Numbered from the stretch's first letter, positions 24,810-36,856 are shown. The stretch: DNA of 64,000 nt from Loxodes magnus (GCA_946699065.1 CAMPDV010001026.1:62001-126000); one strand, 5' to 3'. The notes: generated from the letters alone by a model not told the origin. Numbers and translations are program-made.

Positions 24810-25740
24810 ATGGTGGAAGGTTTCAAATCGGGCTTCTATACCACCTCTTCCTAAGTTAGAAAGAAAGGGAGGAAGCAGGTAATCAAGACTTTTTAATCTT
24901 CTCTATTTTAACCTTAATCTATACTGAACTAAAAACCTGGAATTTATCAAGAAGAGCAGAAGCAAGCATTTAAGACAGCCCATATAGATACTCCAATGTC
25001 AGCTGAGAAACCGAGAAAGCAGATGAAGTCTGCTCTTCACCAGGAGGTGACGGAATTCAATGCTTCTGGCCAGATGAGCATGGAATAGCTCATCAGAATA
25101 GTGCTAAACCTCCAGGAAGAGGTTAGGAAACTCAAGAATGACAATGACAAATTAATGGAAAAGTTTGACCTAGCTGAAGGAATAGAGTCAAGACTTACGT
25201 TTTAAGAACGAGAACTGAATGCTTTCTGGAACATATTGTAGGATTAAACTAGCTAATCCCAGAAATAGCAATAAAAACAGACTGGATTTGACATCAGACT
25301 TGAGAGACTAGAAGAGAAACTAAATGAGCAGAAAGGCAATCCAATGCTGATTGAAGAAATTGACAAAAATTTGAAGAAGACCAAACCAATCAAGAATGTA
25401 AAAGATGCTATTACTGCAATTCAGAGCAACACTTTTGAAGAAAATGCAAGGAATTCCTGAGCTTCAAGAACCGATACTGGGAAAAATAGAGAAAGCAATA
25501 AGCACAGTAAAGAAAGGCTATACAATTGCAGCAGAGGAGAATAAAAGAAAGACTATGAATGACGGAAATTGGAACCATTTATAAGAAGAAACTTTCGCGG
25601 AACGCAAGATGGAACTAGCCATAACAAGATCAAGTGGATTTGAGAGGAGAAACTTTTAAATTTTTTGATTTAATCCCAGGGAAATCCGGTGATTGGCGGG
25701 AAGAGGTAAAATTCCTCAAAGATTACCAAACTTAATATTA
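24810..25740 (+). pseudogene. retroelement ORF1 (copy e), GC-richer, one frameshift
   Basis: ATG followed by MVEGFKSGFYTTSSQVRKKG, the family N-terminus. At codon 63 a second stretch begins: MSAEKPRKQMKSALHQEV, then MSMEQLIRIVLNLQEEVRKL and a coiled coil with RELNAFWNILQDQ, shared with copy c (SNAFWNIIKS). Near 25432 the frame shifts by one base. The new frame continues MQGIPELQEPILGKIEKAIS to about 25740, with no knuckle before sequence similarity is lost. It has visibly higher GC than its neighbours and few changes, so it is probably one of the youngest copies. Confidence 0.6.
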
Positions 25741-26138
25741 ATCTATAATTATTCTATAAATAACTTTGCAATGAGAATCCTTTTTAGTCTTGAAGTAGTT
25801 ATCTCATAAAATTTATATAGAATCTTACTTTTATCATATTTCGTAAAGTATAATGCTATTATACTACTCCTAATTATTAATATCTATTCTATATTATTTA
25901 GATAGCCTTGCTACTTAATCTCTATATTAAAATCCTTATTATTAGTTATTTTTTAAAAGGGATCTTTATTATTGATTAGGGAAGGTTTATACTTTCTTAT
26001 TGCATTTTTTAAAAAAATCAAAAAAATCTCTGAGCCATAATATACTTAAATGACATTCAGTTAAGATTTATGTAGCAAAACTCGTTAAAAGTATTTCCAG
26101 GTGCTTAAAGGACTTTCCTTGCAATCAATCTCATCTTT

Positions 26139-26486
26139 TATCAATTTTACTTAATTAATTAATTAATTTCAACTAAAAAAGTTTTTGAACCGGAAACTCC
26201 TTTCCGATTGCACGACCCGACGCTCTCTTTTTATGGAATAACTGGGATATCCTGTTGTGCTCCAGGCACAGCTGCTAAGGAGCTCCATCGCTATGAGCAG
26301 CCAGGCCTCAAGCCCCTACCAAGAGCGGATAATCTCAAAGACAGCGTTCCCTTCAGAAAATGACTCTGACCAGGGACTTTCTCAGCGACAGGAAAGGAAC
26401 TTGTTCCTAGCCATAAAACCAGAAAGTTTAGTCACGAAGGTCGTTCTCAGCTCCCACCATCTTTTCAGTTATCAATTTTACTTAAT
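26139..26486 (-). mobile_element. family C short element (copy 2) with 17-bp target-site duplication
   Basis: The core (26156-26469) is nearly identical to that at 14026-14338 and flanked by perfect 17-bp direct repeats (TATCAATTTTACTTAAT) at 26139-26155 and 26470-26486. The left boundary continues as TAATTAATTAAT, consistent with a short simple-repeat 3' tail on the minus strand. The different flanks and duplications show two independent insertions. Confidence 0.8.
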
Positions 26487-26889
26487 ATTGCAGTAATTCC
26501 ATTTTAGAAAGAGCAAGATGTTCATTCCATATTCTGCTTTTCTGAGTGTGAACATTCTGCTTAAAATCTTAATATGTCAAGATGTCACATTTTTATACCT
26601 AGATAATGTAATTATTTTCTTCTTCGAAGCAGGCAGATAATTGATAGAAGCTTATTTTCAGGTTTAAAAATGAAGAAGTGTATCATTAGTGTCATTTGAA
26701 TTGAAAAATGATATCACTTGTAAATTCTAATTTATTTTACCTTTTTTGTGATTTTCATAATTTAGACTTATTTTGAAATCGCTTTGCTGCCTATTAAAAC
26801 TGTTTTTGATGTGTTTATTATATAAATAAATAGGGAGAAGTAATCCTCCAACTGAAACTGACTTAAATTCTGATACCAGGAAGTACCCC

Positions 26890-27138
26890 ATAGGTGAAGA
26901 ACCAGCCAAGAGAAGACGAGGTCGAAGAGGCATCAAGTAGCATTAATGACGAAAGATACCAGATACTAAAGTATCTTAGGGTAGCATTCCAATCGCGGTT
27001 CTATAGAAGACAAAACTCACAAGGTAATGCTAGCACTGTGGAAAACTTCAACAAGGAATTTTTTAGCTTTAAAAATCTTTATTAAAGAGCTGCGCACCAT
27101 TGAGGTGCTACGCGCCCTATAATCTCATTTATTTATTA
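26890..27138 (+). mobile_element. LINE 3' end, copy B2
   Basis: 5'-truncated copy with an open coding tail: QPREDEVEEASSSINDERYQ, LKYLRVAFQSRFYRRQNSQG and NASTVENF, homologous to B1 on the opposite strand at 1485-1735. A short UTR and the shared 3' hairpin at 27086-27118 (one mismatch in the outer stem) follow, then ATTTATTTATT. Because the coding sense points toward the hairpin, this copy fixes the hairpin as the 3' end of the family. Confidence 0.65.
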
Positions 27139-27279
27139 CAAAAATGTATTTAATTATTTAAGTCTTCTTTTTAATCTTGATCTCTTTATGTTAATTTATC
27201 AGTTTCTTTCTTTTCCGCAATATTGAGCTGTTGATAAATCTTTATCTAGTTTTTCTATCCTTATTTCATATTTTTATTA

Positions 27280-27724
27280 GAGTTAAAGTAGGATTTATAT
27301 ATATTTCCATCAAATAGCATGAATTTTGATGACATACTAGAGTAGTTTAAATTATTATTCTAAGTGAAAGTGATTATAGAACTTGTCAATAGTCCAATCT
27401 AAGATTATCTCTTAAAGCAAGTCACCTAATGAACAATTCAAAAACATTTTCTGATGCCAATTACTTCTAAAATTTCTTTTTGATTCTATTTCTTTCTCAG
27501 TTGTAAAACTAGAACAATATTTACCAGCCAGTTTTGGAGGATTATACTAGTAAATACTAGCGAATCGTTTCCTAGTTTTATATTTTTCTTCAAAGTTGGC
27601 CAGTTGAAGAAATAAAGAAGATTGAGATAATTAAAGCTAAGACATACTTAAAAAATAAATACACAATATTTTCCTTTCTACTTCTAGGAAGTGTGTAAAT
27701 AGCCTTCTTGAAACCTTCTGCCAT
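27280..27724 (-). pseudogene. retroelement ORF1 relic (copy g)
   Basis: Begins MAEGFKKAIYTLPRSRKEN, the family N-terminus. Further on, a different frame reads NPPKLAGKYCSSFTTEKEIE and NWHQKMFLNCSLGDLLQEII. No knuckle was seen. It faces the LINE 3' end B2 in tail-to-tail orientation. Confidence 0.5.
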
Positions 27725-28067
27725 TTTTTATTTTAATTTTTGTAAAATAAATATAATTTCTTCTCTTTTATAAAAGTATTTCATTTATACAATACTTTTA
27801 ATTATAATAAAATAACATTATTAAAATATTAAATTTAGTAGTAGTACACTATTTAAATAGTCTAAGTTAGGTATTTTTTTATTTATTTTATTTTAGTCTA
27901 TTTTTACTTTAGTTTAGTTTATTTAAGTTTAAAGTTTAAATTATCTAATTTTTGAGTAAAATATAGATAAAAATATAAAAAAGCATAGAAAGTAATAAAT
28001 TTATTTTCTTACTGTTAGTTTCTTTTATTTTGGAGGTTTAAATTAATTTTTTCGCCAATTTTTATAA

Positions 28068-29825
28068 ATGGTTTCTAGCCTTGATAAGGATTATCTTATC
28101 TAAAATTCATAGGTTAAAAAATTATAAAGGATAGGAAATGGAAGCTGAGGTGTAGTGTACAAGGGTTTATTGTAAGGAAATATTGAGGTGGCGATCAAAG
28201 AATTATATAGCTAAAATATAATTATAGATGTACACGTTTAACATGATTTTGAGTGTGAAATATCGATGTTATAAAAAATGCATCATCCAAATATAGTATC
28301 ACTATATGGATATTGTCTTTAACCACTTTGTTTGATAATGGAATATTTGCCATTAAGTTTATACTAACTACTTCGTTCTTAACGAGAGTTACCTTGGGAA
28401 ACCCGCTATAAAATAAGTTTAGACATCGTTTTAGGTTTAAATTACATTCATAGTGAAAATATTGTCCATAGAGATCTTAAGAGTAACAACATTTTATTGG
28501 ATAACCTTTTATAGGCTAAAATTTGTGATTTTGGATTAGCAAGAATTAAGAATTGTCCAAATTCAACTGAAACTGAGTAAGAATGGGGAAATATTCGCTG
28601 GATGGCTCCTGAATTAATGAGTAGTAGGCCATATTATTCTAAATAATCCGACATATTTTCTTTGGGTGTTATCTTTTGAGAAATAGCTTCTCGAAAAATT
28701 CCTTTTTAAGAAGCTAAATAATAATTTGTTTATTAAGCCATTTCATAAGGTGAAAGAGAAGAAATACCAGAAGATTGTCCTTCATAATATGAAGAAATAA
28801 TATAAGGCTGTTGACGCCAGAATCCTTAAGAAAGATTAGATTTGTAATTTATCAAAGACCAATTGAAGAGCTTCCTAGATCAATCTAGGGTTGGAGTAGC
28901 AGAAATATAAAATATCTATGAATAAAATTAAAATAATTTTGAAGGAAAAGTTTAAACTTTGAATGGTTATAATAGAATTGTAAGTTCTGTAGTAATATCA
29001 AGTGATAATAAATATATAATTTCAGGAAGTTGAGATAATACGATAAAAATATGAAATATGCAAACTTGCTAATTAAAGAGTACTTTGTCTGGCCACTCAA
29101 GTGCTATATACTCTTTAGCGATATCAAATGATAATAAATATATAATTTCAGGTAGTTGCGACAATACAATAAAAATATGGGATATGAAAACAAACTAGTT
29201 AAAGAATATTTTAGAAGAGCATAAGAATTCTGTAATATCTGTAGCGATATCGAGTGACCAAAGATGAATCGTTTCGGGAAGTATTGATAAAACAATTAAA
29301 ATATGGGACTTTACAATGGATAAATCAAAGAATACTTTGTAGGGACATACGTGATATGTAAACTCAGTGGTGATATCGAGTGATCAAAAATTAATAGTTT
29401 CGGGAAGTAGAGATAATACGATAAAAATATGGGATTTTGCAAGTGGCTAGTGTCTTCGAACTTTAACTGGACATTAAGATTGGATTGGATCGGTAATAAT
29501 CACGCCTGATAGCACGCATATAATTTCAGGAAGCAATGACAAATTAATAAAGATTTGGAGTCTCTAGACCGGGTAATGTATTCGAACTTTAGAAGGCCAC
29601 AAAGCCAATGTAAGAAGTTTAGTACTAACAAGCAACAACAAGTAAATAATATCTGGGTCTTATGACAGGACTATTAAAATTTGGAATTTTTATACAGGTG
29701 AGAAAATAAAAACATTGAAAGGTCATAGTGGATAAATTTATGCCATAGCACTAAGTAGAGATAATCAATAACTAGTCTCAAGCAGTTAAGATAAAACAGT
29801 AAGAAAATGGGACTTATCAAGATGA
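28068..29825 (+). CDS. protein kinase (TKL-like) fused to a seven-blade WD40 propeller
   Basis: 585 codons up to a UGA directly after the last WD strand. Kinase: glycine loop GNGSWGVVYKG (residues ~23-33, Trp = UGA), VAIK lysine at 44, [11 protein letters not shown] with catalytic Asp ~136, DFG at ~154, IRWMAPE, GVIFWEI and GCWRQNP (both Trp = UGA). HRDLKSNN and RWMAPE point to the tyrosine-kinase-like group; all catalytic residues are present. From residue ~296 there are seven WD40 repeats of the type GHxxxVxSVAISSDxxxIVSGSxDxTIKIWD. No intron or membrane segment was seen. Start chosen at the ATG at 28068 ([10 protein letters not shown]). Reading the UGA at 29823 as Trp would extend the protein by 27 residues to the UGA at 29904. 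A paralogous UGA occupies the same place in the gene at 7152. Likely a signalling kinase with a scaffold propeller. Confidence 0.9.
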
Positions 29826-30239
29826 GAGAAATCAAAGAAATTTAAATTTTTAACTTTTAGGATTTAAATAATAAAAAGTAAAGTCAAAAAATTCTTAAAG
29901 TTATGAAAAAGTTAAAATATTAGTTATTTATATTTTATTTCATGAAACTATTTAGTTAATTTTATAATCCGAGAAAATATAAGAATCTTATTCTAAATCG
30001 TGTAGAATATATGAGAGTTCGAGGATGGAAAAAATTATGATAGGAAAATAAAGTATAAGTGAAGCTAAATACTTTTTTGAACTAAAATTGTGAAACTGAA
30101 GAAGATATTAGAGTATCAGAGAAAAAATTTGTGAAAAAAGTAAGCAACGAAGAGTAAAATCCTAAAATTTTAAATTTAATAGAGTCTGCAAAATTATTAA
30201 AAATAGTAAAAACGTTACTATACAAAAGCATTTCCTAAA
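29826..30239. other. 3' flank of the kinase-WD40 gene
   Basis: AT-rich. It may contain a 27-codon extension of the kinase gene if its first terminal UGA is read as Trp. No other feature seen. Confidence 0.4.
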
Positions 30240-30640
30240 TATAAATGCGCAATTACTAAATTAGAATCTTTTTAAGGTCTTTATCCTAGCTCTAAAAAAC
30301 CTCATTGTATCTACCTATTTTTGCAGTAAAATTTGATTTTTTAAACCAGTACCTGCATTATTAGAATCTTGTAGAATAGCTGTACCGAATGCTCTATCTA
30401 TTAAAGATATTAAATTTATTTATATAAGTGAACTCCTTTCTAGAATGATATTAAAATTCTGACGTTTTATTTGAGTATATTTTGAATTAATAATTTAATA
30501 ATTTCTTAATTAATTATATCTATTTCATTTTTTCGTTTTCAGCTTCTTTTAACTTAATTTTTCTTTCTAAAGTTTGATTTTTTGATTTTTTTATCCTTTT
30601 TTATTCCATCAAATGATAAAAATAATTCTTTAACTTTAAA
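30240..30640 (-). CDS. possible coiled-coil protein, exon structure unresolved
   Basis: One minus-strand frame reads from an ATG near 30620: MEQKRIKKSKNQTLERKIKL, then KEAENEKMKQIQLIKKLLNY. A second frame, in the 30260-30420 interval, reads SLIDRAFGTAILQDSNNAGT and QILLQKQVDTMRFFRARIKT. A short intron would be needed between them; I could not place one with confidence. Lys/Glu-rich heptads suggest a coiled coil. Function unknown. Confidence 0.3.
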
Positions 30641-32300
30641 CATTTTTATCGAATTTCTTTTTTATCTACTCATTCATTAGCGATTGCTGGTATAAAGATA
30701 ATTTAAATTACTTTTGAAGTGATAAATGTTTGATTACTTTTAGAAGTTATAAATGAAGCTGATGACATATATGTAAAGCTTGAAAGGGTGCTATTCTTTT
30801 TCAACAATAACTATATATTCTCATGCTCGCTTTTAATCTTGCTAATTTAGCCTTTCTCATTTAGATCATAGCATTAGACTTTGATTCATAAATTTACTTT
30901 CTATTAACTTAAATATTTCTGCCTTAAAACAGTTTTATAATCTAGCACTAGAAAGTTAAAAGATTTTTTATTTTAAAGCGAAGGAAAAAACGAAGACAAA
31001 TAGATTTTCTTTATAAACTCCAAACTTAATTTAGAGAATTCACTAAACTCGGTGGTTTTAACTAAGTTAGTATCTCTTATAATCACAAAGCTAAAATAAA
31101 AAGAAGCTCTATTTTCTTTATGCATCTATCATGCTTTAATTTCTCCAATTTTTTCAGCTTTAAAGGAAATTCTTTAAATTACTTATGTAATATAGAAGGT
31201 ATTTTCTAGTTAGGCAAGATTATTATTTTTCTTAGTAGGTTAAAAATGAAACTTTTTATCTCCTAAAGTAAGGAAATCGTGCTTAAGCCAAAAATCGTTA
31301 ACTATGTTTAAATAATAAAATCCTAAGGTTATTATATAAGAATTAAACTTGAAAGCTCTATAATAAAAAATAGCTAAGAAGCTTAATCATTAGCTAGAAA
31401 AGCTTGTGATTTTTAAATCCTTAATTTAAAGATATTTTTGCATCTTATTAGTCTAAAAAAGTACCTAGTAATCTCTTAATTTTAAATAAATAATATGCCT
31501 CGTTTATTTCATAAGGAATGCCATAGGAGAGGTAAAGCATGACTGTAAAGTAGAAAAATAATAGAAGCAAAAAGATTCAGTATGCTTAGGTATAAAACAG
31601 ATTTTTGGAAAGAGATACTTGGATTTGAAAAGTAGCAAACAACTAAGGAAACTGATTATTAGCATAATAAATATATAAGAAAACTTAAGAAAAAAGTAAA
31701 AAATTTAAATCTCTCGGAGCAAAAGGAAAAGAGATAAAATATATATCTAACCTATAAGTAGTTCTCTTCTCTAAATTATTGCAAACGGAAAGTTTCTACA
31801 AAAGAACAGGTTATAGTTTAAGCTAATTTAGCTTGGACTTGAAATTTAAAAAGAATAATGTATGTATATTAAGCTTTGATGGACTAATAATTTAGAATAA
31901 TAAAAATATCTAAATCTTTAACCAAAACTCAAAAAAGTAGAAAAAGTAATTAAAACGAAAGCAACTTAAGAGCAAAAGCTAAAGAGATTAAAATTCTGTA
32001 ATATACCTCACATTCAAACAAATAATTTAACAAATTTGAGTAACTACAAAAATAAGAAATCGTTCAGATATGTTAAGATTTTAGAATCTTCTAAATCTAA
32101 AATATTGAAGAATATGAAATAAAATGAAAAAACTATACTTCAATCAACGAGTGGTCTACATGAGGAAAAGGAATCAATATAATCATCTTACTTTTATTAT
32201 GTTGGCTGATTAAGATCAACTGCGATATAGCCATCTTCTAAATAAAAAAGGTAGAAGAAAGGATTCTAATTTAATAGAAGGATACAAGCAAATTTTTTAA
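30641..32300. other. unresolved, possibly coding stretch
   Basis: Open frames exist on both strands (for example around 31560-31760 on the plus strand: YKTDFWKEILGFEKQQTTKE), but none has a recognisable domain or a clean start and end. Confidence 0.3.
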
Positions 32301-32305
32301 ATTAA

Positions 32306-34870
32306 ATGTCTTCATTCTTAAAATCTTTAATAATTATCTCTTTAATAACTAGAGAAGCATTAATGCAAAATTAATATCACTTATTTGCATAACTACCTTC
32401 TTATAATATTTTCCCACTTATAAATAATTATAAGACTTAATATATCTAATTCTAATACCTCTTCCATTAAAAAAAATTGTTTTTGGCTAAAAATTAAGGA
32501 TTCTAGTTAAGCAGACAACTGCTAATATATGTATATTTATTAATAGACTATCTTAATATCTTTATAGGCTACCTTTTAGATAAAGGACATGATTTATTAT
32601 CTTTAGCATTTACTAAAGTCTTACATATAATAAGATATTTAGCTTATTACTAGAAACTTCTCTTTTATTATCTTAATAAAACCATGCTTATTCTTCAATA
32701 TTCTAGCCTATTTTTTTAAAGATCCATCCTTTATTAATAAGCTTTTTTGTATAGTTTGTATCTTTTCTAATATCTACACAATAGGATGCTATTTCTTTTT
32801 CAGATATCCTTAAACTTTTCAAAGAGTAAGTATTTCAAGACTTCTTCTCAATTATTTAAGGAAATAATATAAATTGAGCTTAAGATCTTAATTATAGCTC
32901 TCAAAAGCTTCTTCTTATTCCGGTATTTATTGCGAATCTTTTACTTCTTTAAGTATTCATCAGCCTTTATTTAAATCAATAATACTGCCCAAACACTGAA
33001 TTGATTCTCCACAGCTTTTTTAAATGCCTCAAGAAAATCCTTTTTTATAATATGTTTCTTGTCTATAAGGATTAAGCTTAGAAGATATTATCAAGCATTC
33101 AGTTACTTTATCATACCAATTTAAATTACTGAAGTAACTACTTTGCTATAGTAAGCTCTACAGATGTTAAGATCAATTTAGAAAGCTAGACCATGACTTT
33201 AATATTTTGTTCCCTCTTATTTAAATTTTTAAAGCAACTCTTTGAAGATGTGTGTATTGAGCGTTTATGGATAAATTTCTATATTAGATTAAATAAAATG
33301 ATGCATGGTATATCAAGATGATGAGACCTAGACTTGAAACTATGATGCTTTATATTAGATGACTATTTAGGGTAAACTTAAACCATCCTAAGTTTTTTAT
33401 ACTATTAATGAATATTTCTATTTCATTACAACTCAAAAGGGAAATCTAGCTTTCTATCTCCCGTCATTAGGAAGTAGACCTTCTTTAAATAATGCGCTCA
33501 TATGTGATTATTCATAGACTAGCAAGTTAATTCTTCATATATCTTCTTAATTATTAAGCCTTTAATTACTAAAAGATAAGCTATAATCCTTATTAATCAA
33601 TTCAGTAAGCAATCAAACAACTAATTTAACCAAAAAACCAAATAACTAAATCTTCCTATTAAGCTTGATAATTAAATAGACAGCTTTAAGATAAACCCAT
33701 CTAGCTTCAGTTCTAGAATTATGAAATATAACTAAATAAGCTAACTAAGTAAGAGGTTAAATAAAGGATTAAGAATTAAATGTATTCATAAAAATAACTA
33801 TACAGATCAAATAAAGTAAAAGCTAGCATACAAAATACAATGGATATAGTTATTTGAATAATGATTCTTAATACTAAAGAAGTTTAAAATTTAAATAGTT
33901 AGCTTTATTCTTAAAGATAGTTAGCAATGTTAAATATGAAAATACCTTTAATTAGGATCTGAGAATATCTTATACTAATCTATATTATTCTAAACTTTAA
34001 TAGCTTTAGATTTTCTAAATTAAAGATATTAAAGATAAAAATAAAGATGAAATGTTGAATTCAAATTATTGTGTCATCAAAGTAAACTAGCTTTACGACT
34101 ATGGAAACTAAAATATGCTATTGAGAGCTTAGTTGTAGTTATAGAAATAAATCCATAACTAATTATTCATATATCTTCAAAGAAGCTACTTTGAAAAATT
34201 TAACTTAATGAGAGCATAGGATTAAGTTTTATGATCAAACTCTTTAAATCGAAAAATAACAATAATGAGCATGACGTAAAAAAAGAAATTCTCTTGTATT
34301 TTAATTTTCTATGATGAAGCAATTTAATGTATGAGCGTTTCTTCAAAGTTAAACCTATCAGAAAAGAAACCTACTGATATAAAAGACTTTCATAATATTT
34401 TATAAGAAACTACAAAGAAACATTTAAGAGCTAAAGCGAAGCTGTTAAGCACAATCCTAATTTTGCTTCAGCTTGCTTTTAATAAAGACTTGTTTTCATA
34501 AAAATCGTGAATTTAAAGAAGCTGGCTTGAGTAGGCTTCTAATAAGTTCCTAGGCCTATTGATGATCAATGTTGCAAAATAGCGGCATTAAAAAAATAAT
34601 TAAGCTTGAAGAAAATGTTGAATGCTGTAAAATAAAACTAAATCTAAAACAGAAAAAGGCTGCTTCCTGTAATATGAAAGAAAACACTTTAAGAAACCAA
34701 GAAAAATTTAATGAAGATTTAGTCCATGAAGATATGTATTAAAAAATAGATCTTTAGAAGGAAATAACCTTTGATATTAAAATAGATATTATATAAATAA
34801 AGGATAAGATAAGTAGAAACATGAATTAAGTTTCAATCTTAATTTTTAATAAGATGAAGTTTGCAAAAAA
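32306..34870 (+). CDS. long unresolved reading frame next to the 5S array
   Basis: A plus-strand frame from the ATG at 32306 stays without a terminal UGA for over 700 codons. From about 33248 it has balanced composition (YQDDETQTWNYDALYQMTIQ, GNLAFYLPSLGSRPSLNN, YCVIKVNQLYDYGNQNMLLR, KPTDIKDFHNILQETTKKHL). After about 34440 a different frame is better (SGIKKIIKLEENVECCKIKL, EDLVHEDMYQKIDLQKE), so an intron or frameshift intervenes. The first ~300 codons lack Lys, Glu and Asp and may be the shadow of a minus-strand frame (IDKKHIIKKDFLEAFKKAVE near 33040). No stop is found before the sequence enters the truncated 5S unit at 34968, so the 3' end may have been cut off by the array. Family unknown. 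Confidence 0.3.
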
Positions 34871-34967
34871 AATTTTTTTATAAAATTAAGCTAAGAAAAA
34901 ACGAAATAGAATTAAGCATTAAATATTAGCTATAAAGCTGAAATTAATACAAAATTATTCGACAATA

Positions 34968-34990
34968 TTTGGCATAGTATGGCCGATCAC
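34968..34990 (-). pseudogene. 5S rRNA gene fragment at array edge
   Basis: Only the first 23 nt of a 5S gene (to ATGCCAAA) remain before unrelated sequence begins. This is the array's downstream boundary. Confidence 0.85.
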
Positions 34991-35120
34991 ATTTATAATT
35001 ATCTTCACTTTTATTTAAACCAAATTTTGTCTTCAGTATCTTAATATCTCAATCTTTTTTACTTCAAAATACAAACTTTCAAAATATCTTTCATTTTTTC
35101 TTTATTCAAAAATATAAAAA

Positions 35121-35238
35121 GTGATCAGCACGTGGGCTTCCCCAGTGGTCCCCCACCTGAGTACTAACCACGCCTTATGCCGCTTAACTTCGGAGTTCGG
35201 ATGGGATCCGGTGCTTTTGGCATAGTATGGCCGATCAC
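35121..35238 (-). rRNA. 5S ribosomal RNA, unit 1
   Basis: 118-nt gene starting GTGATCGGCCATAC and ending GCTGATCAC, whose ends pair as helix I. Internal promoter region GAAGTTAAGCGGC and loop motif GGTTAGTACTCAGG are present. A T5 terminator follows. Confidence 0.95.
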
Positions 35239-35368
35239 ATTTATAATTATCTTCACTTTTATTTAAACCAAATTTTGTCTTCAGTATCTTAATATCTCAA
35301 TCTTTTTTACTTCAAAATACAAACTTTCAAAATATCTTTCATTTTTTCTTTATTCAAAAATATAAAAA

Positions 35369-35486
35369 GTGATCAGCACGTGGGCTTCCCCAGTGGTCCC
35401 CCACCTGAGTACTAACCACGCCTTATGCCGCTTAACTTCGGAGTTCGGATGGGATCCGGTGCTTTTGGCATAGTATGGCCGATCAC
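35369..35486 (-). rRNA. 5S ribosomal RNA, unit 2
   Basis: Same sequence as unit 1. Confidence 0.95.
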
Positions 35487-35616
35487 ATTTATAATTATCT
35501 TCACTTTTATTTAAACCAAATTTTGTCTTCAGTATCTTAATATCTCAATCTTTTTTACTTCAAAATACAAACTTTCAAAATATCTTTCATTTTTTCTTTA
35601 TTCAAAAATATAAAAA

Positions 35617-35734
35617 GTGATCAGCACGTGGGCTTCCCCAGTGGTCCCCCACCTGAGTACTAACCACGCCTTATGCCGCTTAACTTCGGAGTTCGGATGG
35701 GATCCGGTGCTTTTGGCATAGTATGGCCGATCAC
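35617..35734 (-). rRNA. 5S ribosomal RNA, unit 3
   Basis: Same sequence as unit 1. Confidence 0.95.
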
Positions 35735-35864
35735 ATTTATAATTATCTTCACTTTTATTTAAACCAAATTTTGTCTTCAGTATCTTAATATCTCAATCTT
35801 TTTTACTTCAAAATACAAACTTTCAAAATATCTTTCATTTTTTCTTTATTCAAAAATATAAAAA

Positions 35865-35982
35865 GTGATCAGCACGTGGGCTTCCCCAGTGGTCCCCCAC
35901 CTGAGTACTAACCACGCCTTATGCCGCTTAACTTCGGAGTTCGGATGGGATCCGGTGCTTTTGGCATAGTATGGCCGATCAC
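35865..35982 (-). rRNA. 5S ribosomal RNA, unit 4
   Basis: Same sequence as unit 1. Confidence 0.95.
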
Positions 35983-36112
35983 ATTTATAATTATCTTCAC
36001 TTTTATTTAAACCAAATTTTGTCTTCAGTATCTTAATATCTCAATCTTTTTTACTTCAAAATACAAACTTTCAAAATATCTTTCATTTTTTCTTTATTCA
36101 AAAATATAAAAA

Positions 36113-36230
36113 GTGATCAGCACGTGGGCTTCCCCAGTGGTCCCCCACCTGAGTACTAACCACGCCTTATGCCGCTTAACTTCGGAGTTCGGATGGGATC
36201 CGGTGCTTTTGGCATAGTATGGCCGATCAC
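36113..36230 (-). rRNA. 5S ribosomal RNA, unit 5
   Basis: Same sequence as unit 1. Confidence 0.95.
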
Positions 36231-36360
36231 ATTTATAATTATCTTCACTTTTATTTAAACCAAATTTTGTCTTCAGTATCTTAATATCTCAATCTTTTTT
36301 ACTTCAAAATACAAACTTTCAAAATATCTTTCATTTTTTCTTTATTCAAAAATATAAAAA

Positions 36361-36478
36361 GTGATCAGCACGTGGGCTTCCCCAGTGGTCCCCCACCTGA
36401 GTACTAACCACGCCTTATGCCGCTTAACTTCGGAGTTCGGATGGGATCCGGTGCTTTTGGCATAGTATGGCCGATCAC
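36361..36478 (-). rRNA. 5S ribosomal RNA, unit 6
   Basis: Same sequence as unit 1. Confidence 0.95.
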
Positions 36479-36608
36479 ATTTATAATTATCTTCACTTTT
36501 ATTTAAACCAAATTTTGTCTTCAGTATCTTAATATCTCAATCTTTTTTACTTCAAAATACAAACTTTCAAAATATCTTTCATTTTTTCTTTATTCAAAAA
36601 TATAAAAA

Positions 36609-36726
36609 GTGATCAGCACGTGGGCTTCCCCAGTGGTCCCCCACCTGAGTACTAACCACGCCTTATGCCGCTTAACTTCGGAGTTCGGATGGGATCCGGT
36701 GCTTTTGGCATAGTATGGCCGATCAC
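36609..36726 (-). rRNA. 5S ribosomal RNA, unit 7
   Basis: Same sequence as unit 1. Confidence 0.95.
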
Positions 36727-36856
36727 ATTTATAATTATCTTCACTTTTATTTAAACCAAATTTTGTCTTCAGTATCTTAATATCTCAATCTTTTTTACTT
36801 CAAAATACAAACTTTCAAAATATCTTTCATTTTTTCTTTATTCAAAAATATAAAAA

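Noticed and set aside
32306..34870. MULE-type transposase
   Set aside because: A short segment (DALYQMTIQGKL) recalls the MULE domain, but the flanking motifs and DDE residues are not found in one frame.
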